Shown: piece after piece, positions 15,552 through 21,275 of the stretch
How the letters are laid out: each line of letters starts with the position of its first letter
Position numbering within the stretch: position 1 is the stretch's first letter
Made by a program: the position numbers and the translations under genes
The notes under the pieces: model-generated
Told to the model about the DNA's origin: nothing
Databases searched by the model: none
What the model saw: only the letters and a program-made list of their open reading frames with translations
Source: DASUZB01 sp036377075
GTDB taxonomy: Bacteria > Actinomycetota > CALGFH01
Length of the DNA: 22,878 bases
Direction of reading: 5' to 3'
Assembly: GCA_036377075.1 (NCBI GenBank)
Contig: DASUZB010000221.1
Coordinates: 1 to 22,878, forward strand

Positions 15552-15857
15552 TCAGCGGACGACTTCGACCAGGAGCACCCAGGCGTTGATCACCGCGACC
15601 ACCAGCGACAGGACCATCCCCGGGACGAGCCAGTAGAGCCCGCCGCCGGCGTGCAGGAGCAGCGACACTCCCGCCCCGGCGACGCCGGGCAGGTTCTTGA
15701 CGGCGATGATCCTGTCGAGGTTGATGGACACCGCCACGAACAGCAGCCCGCCAAGGGCGGCGGAAGCTCCCACCTCACCCAGGAACACCGCGTCCCAGCC
15801 GGCGGTCGTGTAGGCGTTCACCGGCCTCAGTGTGATGCCGTGCACGCTGGTGGCCAT
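15552..15857 (-). CDS. Small membrane protein, apparently internally shortened
   Basis: A 101-residue protein with hydrophobic segments at about 33-50 and 73-95. It begins like a known family of small actinobacterial membrane proteins, GASAALGGLLFVAVSINLDRI, and ends like the same family, GGLYWLVPGMVLSLVVAVINAW. From memory, full-length members have a middle of some tens of residues with further helices, which is missing here. The start is uncertain: ATG 15857 has a purine run directly adjacent, and GTG 15821 gives a more usual N-terminus. It lies convergent to the lipoprotein gene and beside a sigma-factor remnant, in a stretch that seems to be decaying. It may be a pseudogene or a functional short variant. 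Confidence 0.5.
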   Translation of the reverse strand: MATSVHGITLRPVNAYTTAGWDAVFLGEVGASAALGGLLFVAVSINLDRIIAVKNLPGVAGAGVSLLLHAGGGLYWLVPGMVLSLVVAVINAWVLLVEVVR

Positions 15858-15896
15858 CTCCCTGGTGACAGCACCGTCGGAGGGGGAAGTGGTGAC

Positions 15897-15975
15897 GTGG
15901 ACGATGCCGCCGAGCGCTTCACGGCGATCTATCACCAGCACTACCGCAAAGGTGCTGGCGTACCTGCTGACCTGG
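15897..15975 (+). pseudogene. Frameshifted N-terminal fragment of a sigma-70/ECF-type factor
   Basis: From a GTG at 15897, with GGAGGGGGA ten bases upstream, the frame reads VDDAAERFTAIYHQHYRK and then shifts. One extra base near 15946-15952 restores KVLAYLL in another frame. Joined, this matches the beginning of region 2 of ECF sigma factors (FxxLYxxHYRxVLAYL). The remaining regions 2 and 4 are absent; the following bases up to the HEPN gene stop show no recognisable domain. I infer a decayed gene remnant; the match is short. Confidence 0.45.
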
Positions 15976-16042
15976 GAGGGCCGGCACGTCGCCGCCATCC
16001 TCGCCGAGGGTGGCGGCGCCCCGCTTCCCGGCGTGCTGTCGC

Positions 16043-16417
16043 TCATCGGTGCAGGGCGAGCCAGGCCTCCACGGCGCGGACCACCCGCTCGGCGTCCCGG
16101 ATGGTAGCTGCGGCCTCCTCCACCGGGACGCCGACAGGCGCGTAGTCGGCCTGGTTCCGCCGCTCGAACAGCGAACGCAGAAGCCGTCCGATCTCCTCGT
16201 CGACCTGACCAGTGCGCACCAGGAGGTGGATGAACGCGGAAATGACTCCCGAATGCTTGGAGCGCGTCTCGCCGATCACAAGGAGGGCCGCTTCCGCGGC
16301 GTAGAACGTCGCGAAGTACGCACGAGAAACAGCCTGCGCCGAGTATCCCTTATCCGCCAGGAGCTGGGCGGCCTCGAGCTCCTCCCTGGAACGGTCCAGG
16401 CCGGCCGGGTGGGTCAT
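16043..16417 (-). CDS. HEPN domain protein (UPF0332-like)
   Basis: A 124-residue all-helical HEPN-fold protein. Family marks are the SRAYFATFYAAEAALL helix (31-46), the KHSGVI segment (54-59) and the RRNQADY motif (86-92), which is the UPF0332 form of the HEPN active-site region (R-x3-DY) and not the RX4-6H of well-studied HEPN RNases. It is encoded directly after a nucleotidyltransferase gene with an ATGA overlap, the classic order of MNT/HEPN toxin-antitoxin pairs such as MntA/HepT. By analogy it is the toxin or effector, possibly an RNase controlled by nucleotide addition. Nuclease activity is uncertain because the canonical His is absent. Confidence 0.85.
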   Translation of the reverse strand: MTHPAGLDRSREELEAAQLLADKGYSAQAVSRAYFATFYAAEAALLVIGETRSKHSGVISAFIHLLVRTGQVDEEIGRLLRSLFERRNQADYAPVGVPVEEAAATIRDAERVVRAVEAWLALHR

Positions 16418-17211
16418 GCGACCGCTCGTCCCTCGGCTCGCGCGCGGATCAGAAGCGGCTGTGCCGGATCGTTGAATTCATCCTCACCGACAGGGATGGC
16501 GGAGATCACCGCACCGTTACGGTAGGAGTGCCGCCAGAGGACCTCATCCATCCTCCGCAGCTCCTCCCAGGCCGACACGACCCGGTCGAGGACCACGAGG
16601 AGGTCGATGTCGGAGTCGGGGTGGGCATCCCCGCGCGCCCGCGAGCCGAACAGGACGACGCCGCGAAAGCGCGGGCCGTACAACGCCCGAAGCGCCTCGG
16701 CCGCGGCCTCGGCGACCTCGACCGGGTCGAACCCTGAGGCCAGCTCGGGCAGCTCCGGGTCCTCCCTCGCCTGGACCTCACGTTCGGCTACGCTGAGCTC
16801 GACCAGCCCGTGCTCCGCCAGCCACTCGATCGCCCGGCGTTCCATGCGGGCATCGTGGAACGCAAACCACGCCTGCCGCAGCTCCGGAAACTCCATCAGG
16901 GTGTCCTTGAACCGGCGAAAGGCACCGCGCCCGGCGATGGCCCGTTCGAGCAGGTTCCGCGCCTGAGGATCCCGCACCCGGCCGATGAATGCCTCCATGT
17001 CGCCGTACGCCTCGCTGGAAGGGATCGGCTCGATCGGGACGAACCCGCGATCCGCAGGCGGTGGCTCAGCCTCGTCGAGGCCGGTCCAAACGGGATCGAC
17101 GTAGGGCTCCGCCTCGCCGGTGCGCGGGTCGAACCACCAGGAAGTCTCCGAGGAATGGTCCTCCAGCGCCTCAGCTAGCGCCCGCAGGTCCACCCGCTCC
17201 AGATCGAGCAT
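16414..17211 (-). CDS. UPF0158 domain fused to a minimal nucleotidyltransferase
   Basis: A 265-residue two-domain protein (residue numbers here count from the alternative ATG at 17217). Residues 1-140 match UPF0158: SWWFDPRTGEAEPYVD (26-41), IPSSEAYGDMEAFI, the hallmark GAFRRFKDTL (98-107) and a WL helix near 132. Residues 155-267 are a polymerase-beta-like minimal nucleotidyltransferase with GSRARGD (191-197) and DSDIDLLVV, giving metal ligands Asp203 and Asp205. The expected third carboxylate is not obvious in NGAVISAIPV. The start at 17211 is favoured since GGAG lies six bases before it, while it abuts the ATG at 17217. It overlaps the HEPN gene, so it is the probable antitoxin/modifier, with UPF0158 as an added sensor or binding domain. 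Confidence 0.85.
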   Translation of the reverse strand: MLDLERVDLRALAEALEDHSSETSWWFDPRTGEAEPYVDPVWTGLDEAEPPPADRGFVPIEPIPSSEAYGDMEAFIGRVRDPQARNLLERAIAGRGAFRRFKDTLMEFPELRQAWFAFHDARMERRAIEWLAEHGLVELSVAEREVQAREDPELPELASGFDPVEVAEAAAEALRALYGPRFRGVVLFGSRARGDAHPDSDIDLLVVLDRVVSAWEELRRMDEVLWRHSYRNGAVISAIPVGEDEFNDPAQPLLIRARAEGRAVA

Positions 17212-17309
17212 CGCCATCTCCGTTATCCGCTCGACAGGCAGCGCCCATGATAGTCGCTGCGAGAAGCATCGGGTTCGCCTAGGAGCCGGGGGCCACAGCG
17301 GCTGGGTTT

Positions 17310-17335
17310 CGCTCCGTCACTGCCATGACGGAGCG
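17310..17335. terminator. Perfect hairpin, possible I-shaped terminator
   Basis: CGCTCCGTC at 17310-17318 and GACGGAGCG at 17327-17335 form a perfect nine-base stem with an eight-base loop. It lies 62 bases past the histidine kinase stop on the minus strand and about 100 bases upstream of the UPF0158 gene. There is no T-run on either strand, but actinobacterial terminators often lack one. Separation of the two minus-strand units is the likely role. Confidence 0.5.
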
Positions 17336-17396
17336 CGCCCTGAGGATGTGACCGCCGAGTGCGGGTCCTCTCGTGTAGCCGGGCGACCTGGCGGGG

Positions 17397-18683
17397 TCAC
17401 GAACGGCGAGCGCCCGGCAGCAGCGGGAGCGGCTCCTGGACGGACGCCTTGCTGCCGCCGGCGTGCTGACGGTCCGGGACGGTGAGGTGGAAGACCGAGC
17501 CGCCCTCCGGGTGGGGCTCGACCCAGATGCGCCCGCCGTGCCGTTGCACGACCCGCAGGCAGATGGCCAGACTGACGCCGCTGCCGGGGTGCCCGCCGTG
17601 GCCGTGCGCCCGGTGGAACATGCGGAAGATCCGCTCGCGGTGGGCGGGCTCGACGCCGACGCCGTTGTCGGCCACCGACAGCCGCCAGCCGTCCGGCTCC
17701 CGGGTCGCGCCGACGTGGATCCGCGGCGCCGCCTCGCCGCGGAACTTCAGCGCGTTCGCGACGAGCGTGCGCAGGACCAGGCCGAGCTGGTCGGGGTCCG
17801 CGTCGAGCCGGGGCAGCGGGTCGCAGGCGACCGTCGCGCCGGTCGCGGCGATCGTGGGCGCGAGTGCGGCGGCGGCCTGCTCGACCAGCGCGTGGGCGTC
17901 GACCGGGCAGCGCCGCAGCGGCGCCTGGCCGGCCTCGTAGTAGGCGACCACGCCCTGGAGGGTGGCGTGCATCCGGGCGACGCCGTCGACGATGAAGCCG
18001 ATCGCCTCGTCGGCCCGCGCGTCCAGGCGGTGCCGGTAACCGCGCTCGAGGAGCTGGGCGAAGCCGGTGATCGACCGCAGCGGCTCGGACAGGTGGTGGC
18101 TGGTGACGTAGGCGAGCCGTTCGAGCTCGGCGTTCGTCTCGGCCAGCGTCCGGTTGGAGCGGCCCAGGTCGGCGTTGGCGGCCTCCAGCGCCTCGCTGTG
18201 GCGCCGCAGCGCCCGCATCGCCGCGGCGCGCTCGTCGGCCTGCAGCCTCGCGTTGACCATCGCCACGCCGGTCTGCTGGGCGAGGGCCTGCAGGACGAAG
18301 CGCTCCTCGGCGGGGGGCTCGACGGCGGCGGCCACCACCAGCACGCCGGCGTGACCGGCGGAGCTCGCCATCGGGTACGCCCTGACCCAGCCGGCTCCGG
18401 AGACGGGCAGGGTGACCGCGCCGCCCCGGAGGCCGAGCCGGTCGACCACGTCGGTGAGGTCGCCGAGGCCCAGCTCGGGCGGTGCGGCCGGGCCGAGCAG
18501 CGCCCAGCCGCCGTCGGCCAGCCGGATGCCCACCAGGCGGCAGCACGACAGCGATGGGACGGCGCTGCCGGCCAGCTCGGCGATGCGGCGCTCGTCGCCG
18601 CTGTCGCCCATGATGCGGGAGAGGGTGAGCAGGCTCTGCAGGCTGGACAGCTGCGCGCGCAGCCGCCCGAGGTCGTCGCTCAA
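17397..18683 (-). CDS. GAF-domain sensor histidine kinase
   Basis: A 428-residue soluble kinase. An N-terminal GAF-like domain spans about 20-148, followed by a coiled-coil helix (150-190). The dimerisation domain has YVTSHHLSEPLRS with phospho-acceptor His196; relatives read SHDLQEPLR. The ATPase domain has the N box LVANALKF (Asn310), G1 VADNGVGV, F box IFRMFHRAHG and a G2 loop GSGVSLAI in which the usual second Gly is Ser. No membrane segment is seen. It starts with TTG at 18683 overlapping the stop of the MEDS gene (TTGA), so both are made together. No response regulator is adjacent. Phytochrome-type kinases of this group often act in light, redox or stress circuits, but the signal is not known here. 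Confidence 0.88.
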   Translation of the reverse strand: MSDDLGRLRAQLSSLQSLLTLSRIMGDSGDERRIAELAGSAVPSLSCCRLVGIRLADGGWALLGPAAPPELGLGDLTDVVDRLGLRGGAVTLPVSGAGWVRAYPMASSAGHAGVLVVAAAVEPPAEERFVLQALAQQTGVAMVNARLQADERAAAMRALRRHSEALEAANADLGRSNRTLAETNAELERLAYVTSHHLSEPLRSITGFAQLLERGYRHRLDARADEAIGFIVDGVARMHATLQGVVAYYEAGQAPLRRCPVDAHALVEQAAAALAPTIAATGATVACDPLPRLDADPDQLGLVLRTLVANALKFRGEAAPRIHVGATREPDGWRLSVADNGVGVEPAHRERIFRMFHRAHGHGGHPGSGVSLAICLRVVQRHGGRIWVEPHPEGGSVFHLTVPDRQHAGGSKASVQEPLPLLPGARRS

Positions 18684-19297
18684 CGGTTGGAGGCGCGCTG
18701 GCGCAGGAACTCCTCGGGCTGGACGTAGAACGGGTTGTCGACGATCTGGCCGGACAGGAACATCCTCGGGTGGGTGCGCAGCACCCCGACGATCATCTCG
18801 CCGTCGAAGCGGTCGACGTCGTACAGGCACAGGCTGATCGCCGTGTCGGGGTGGTCGGCCAGCACCTGGTTGACCCTGGCCTCGTAGGCGAGCAGGTCCT
18901 CGACCCCAGGGACGTCCTGCAGCGCCCAGCTCATCTCCCCCGCCGTGCGGATGCAGTCGTAGGTCGACGAGGCCATCACCCCGCGCAGCTCGGCGGCGAA
19001 GAAGGCGAGCATCTCCTCCATGTCGAAGCCGCGCCCGGTCAGGTAGACCTCGCTGGAGGTGAGCACCGTGAGCTGGTCGGCCAGGCGCTTCTCCGGTCCG
19101 GTGAGCAGCAGCTCGTCGAGCACCTCCGCCGGGTCGGTGGCGTCGAGCACCGCCAGGCACTTGTGCCCGCTCCACAGCCCCTCGGCCAGGAACGGCAGCA
19201 GGAGCTGGTCGCGTTCCTCCTGGCCGCGGCAGAACACGCAGACGTGGTCGCCCTTCTCCAGGGACAACCTGGAGTCGACCAAGGCCGTCTCAGCCAT
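18680..19297 (-). CDS. MEDS domain sensory protein
   Basis: A 205-residue protein with a MEDS (DcmR-like) sensory domain, a RecA-like fold used as a small-molecule sensor and often placed next to histidine kinases or anti-sigma systems. The start region GDHVCVFCRGQEERD is diagnostic, followed by LLPFLAEGLWSGHKCL, a TSSEVYLTGRGFDMEEML segment, and the late LCLYDVDRFDGEMIVGVLRTHP. Two early cysteines (CVFC) might bind metal or sense redox. ATG 19297 has GGGGAGGG upstream at suitable spacing; an adjacent in-frame GTG is too close to it. The gene's stop overlaps the kinase TTG start, suggesting a fixed ratio of sensor to kinase. Confidence 0.85.
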   Translation of the reverse strand: MAETALVDSRLSLEKGDHVCVFCRGQEERDQLLLPFLAEGLWSGHKCLAVLDATDPAEVLDELLLTGPEKRLADQLTVLTSSEVYLTGRGFDMEEMLAFFAAELRGVMASSTYDCIRTAGEMSWALQDVPGVEDLLAYEARVNQVLADHPDTAISLCLYDVDRFDGEMIVGVLRTHPRMFLSGQIVDNPFYVQPEEFLRQRASNR

Positions 19298-19472
19298 CAC
19301 GCCCTCCCCGCCGGCACCCTCGCCCAGCACTCGGCAGGAACGCCCGCCCACTTGAGCGACGATGGGGGGTGTGGCGTCCTCCGGCAGGTTGACCACGTCC
19401 GCAGGTCGGGTGCCCTGCGTTTCCTCATCCGATTCTCATCGCAGAGCCATTCAAGGCCGGTCGTGGGCGCCC

Positions 19473-19478
19473 TACGAT
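19473..19478 (+). promoter_or_regulatory. Candidate -10 box upstream of the permease gene
   Basis: TACGAT fits TANNNT and lies 25 bases before the GTG at 19504, with GGAGG at 19493-19497 serving as the ribosome site. The 206-base gap between the divergent MEDS and permease genes shows no other clear element. Confidence 0.3.
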
Positions 19479-19503
19479 CAACCGCGAAGAGCGGAGGTGG
19501 GTC

Positions 19504-20487
19504 GTGCTCGGGTACGTCATGCGCCGCCTGCTGTGGGTCGTGGTCCTGCTGTTCGCGATCTCGATCCTGTCGTTCCTGATGTTCTTCCTGCTCCCCGGTG
19601 ACCCCGCCGCCCAGGCGGTGCCCAAGGGCGCGACCCCGGAGACCCTCGCCCTGATCCGCCACCGCATGGGCCTGGACCTCCCCGTGTACAAGCAGTACCT
19701 CAACTTCCTGCACGGCCCCGACCTGGTCGGCACCGGCCACGCCTCCGGCCTGCTGAACTGGCCGCCCAACCTGGGCTGGTCGTTCCGCAACCAGGAGCCC
19801 GTCCTGAACACCATCCTCGACCGCCTGCCGGTCACCGCCTCGCTCGCCCTCGGCGGCTGCGCGCTGTGGCTGCTGCTCGGGTTCTCCACCGGCATCCTCG
19901 CCGCCCTGCACCCCCGCAGCCTGCGCGACCGCGCGGCGATGGGCTTCGCGCTGTTCGGCGTCTCGGCGCCGGTGTTCATCACCGGCATCGGGCTGCTGTA
20001 CGTGTTCTATTTCAAGCTCGGCTGGTCACCGGCGCCGAAGTACGTGCCGTTCGCCGACAACCCCGTGCAATGGGCCAACCAGTTGCTGCTGGCCTGGATC
20101 ACGGTGTCGCTCATCTACGCCGCCCTGTACACGCGCATGGTGCGCGGCAACATGCTCGAGGTCGCCGGCGAGGACTACGTCCGCACCGCCCGCGCCAAGG
20201 GCCTGCACGAGCGGACGGTGGTGCTCAAGCACGTGGTCCGCGCCTCGGTGACGCCGGCGGTGACGCAGCTCGGCCTGGACCTGGGCGGCCTGCTCGGCGG
20301 CGCGATCGTGGTCGAGCGGGTGTTCGGCCTGCCCGGCCTGGGCGCCACCACCGTGCAGGCGATCACCGACAACGACCTGCCCATGATCCAGGGCGTGGTG
20401 CTGTTCGCCGCCTTCTTCGTCGTCGTGGCGAACCTGGTGGTCGACGTCGCCTACGCCGCCCTCGACCCACGCGTCCGCTACGACTGA
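19504..20487 (+). CDS. Orphan DppB/OppB-type ABC permease
   Basis: A 327-residue inner-membrane permease of the peptide/nickel transporter family. The first helix (MRRLLWVVVLLFAISILSFL) is followed by the family's LLPGDPA and an outer loop with RHRMGLDLPVYKQYL. Further helices follow, then the cytoplasmic coupling EAA loop EVAGEDYVRTARAKGL and the C-terminal ERVFGLPGLG and LDPRVRYD motifs. It is full length and looks intact. Partner genes (DppC-like permease, ATPases, binding protein) are absent on both sides, so it either works with components encoded elsewhere or is left from a broken operon. GTG 19504 follows GCGGAGG. Confidence 0.92.
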   Translation: MLGYVMRRLLWVVVLLFAISILSFLMFFLLPGDPAAQAVPKGATPETLALIRHRMGLDLPVYKQYLNFLHGPDLVGTGHASGLLNWPPNLGWSFRNQEPVLNTILDRLPVTASLALGGCALWLLLGFSTGILAALHPRSLRDRAAMGFALFGVSAPVFITGIGLLYVFYFKLGWSPAPKYVPFADNPVQWANQLLLAWITVSLIYAALYTRMVRGNMLEVAGEDYVRTARAKGLHERTVVLKHVVRASVTPAVTQLGLDLGGLLGGAIVVERVFGLPGLGATTVQAITDNDLPMIQGVVLFAAFFVVVANLVVDVAYAALDPRVRYD

Positions 20488-20508
20488 GGCGCGAGGCAGG
20501 TCCGGCCG

Positions 20509-21201
20509 TCAACCCGCGCAGATCGTACGGGTCAACGTCACGGTGGTGGCGACACTCGGCGGGTCCAGGATGTGGAAGGAGTCCACCACCCTGTCGGTCC
20601 TGTTGGGGCGACGCCCGGAGACGTAGTCGACGAAGTCGACCTGTCCGTTGCTCGGCGGCGCGTGGACGGTGTCCTCCCGCGCCGCACCGCCCTGGTCGTC
20701 CCAGAGGTAGTGGTATGTGCCGCCGCCTGTGAAGGTGGCACCGACCTCGAAGCGGATGGTGAAGTCGAAGCCGCCGAACTTCGACGGCTTGCACGACGCG
20801 TGGGCGAAGCCCCGCGGGGAGGAAGCGAACGCCAGGGGCGCTTCGGTGGTCGTGGTGGCCTCGGTGGTCGTGGTGGTTGCCGAGGTGCTGGTCGCCGAAC
20901 TGCTGGTCGGCGACGAGGTGCCACTGCCCGTGCCACCGCCACCCGACCCCACCTGACCGCCCGCACCGGTCCCGGCGGTCCCGGCCCCGCCAGCATCCTG
21001 CCCGCTCCCGCCGGCGGCCGCCTCGTTCCCGGCCGTCCCCGCCGCCGCCGCGGTGGCACCGCCGTGGCCGCCCTTGCCGCCGCGGCCGAGCACCGCACCG
21101 AGCCCGAGCCCCGCGGCGAGCACCACCACGACCGCCCCGGCGACCAGCAGCGCCCGCCGGGCGCGCCGTGGCCTCGCTGGCAGCGCCGTCCCCCCGTCCA
21201 A
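20509..21201 (-). CDS. Membrane-anchored secreted protein with Gly/Thr-rich linker
   Basis: A 230-residue protein with a basic N-terminus (RPRRARR), one hydrophobic helix (about 17-40) without a lipobox, a long Gly/Ala/Ser/Thr-rich linker (about 41-120) ending in TTTTTEATTTT, and a compact C-terminal domain of about 105 residues. That domain has an all-beta look (FDFTIRFEVGATF, YHYLWDDQGG, VTLTRTIC) and two cysteines, CKPS and the one three residues from the end, which could form a disulfide. No known family is recognised. The start is TTG at 21199-21201, supported by GGGGAGG six bases upstream. It is convergent with the permease and follows the LuxR gene on the same strand after 74 bases. 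Confidence 0.75.
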   Translation of the reverse strand: MDGGTALPARPRRARRALLVAGAVVVVLAAGLGLGAVLGRGGKGGHGGATAAAAGTAGNEAAAGGSGQDAGGAGTAGTGAGGQVGSGGGGTGSGTSSPTSSSATSTSATTTTTEATTTTEAPLAFASSPRGFAHASCKPSKFGGFDFTIRFEVGATFTGGGTYHYLWDDQGGAAREDTVHAPPSNGQVDFVDYVSGRRPNRTDRVVDSFHILDPPSVATTVTLTRTICAG

Positions 21202-21275
21202 CGCCGGCCTCCCCTCGACGCGTCAAGTGGGGCAGAGCGTATCGGCGGGCACGCGACGAGGAATCCGGGAATTCC

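Noticed and set aside
20700..21090. Gly/Thr/Ala-rich stretch as a tandem repeat or CRISPR-like array
   Set aside because: It is an irregular low-complexity linker inside a coding sequence, with no fixed repeat unit or spacers.
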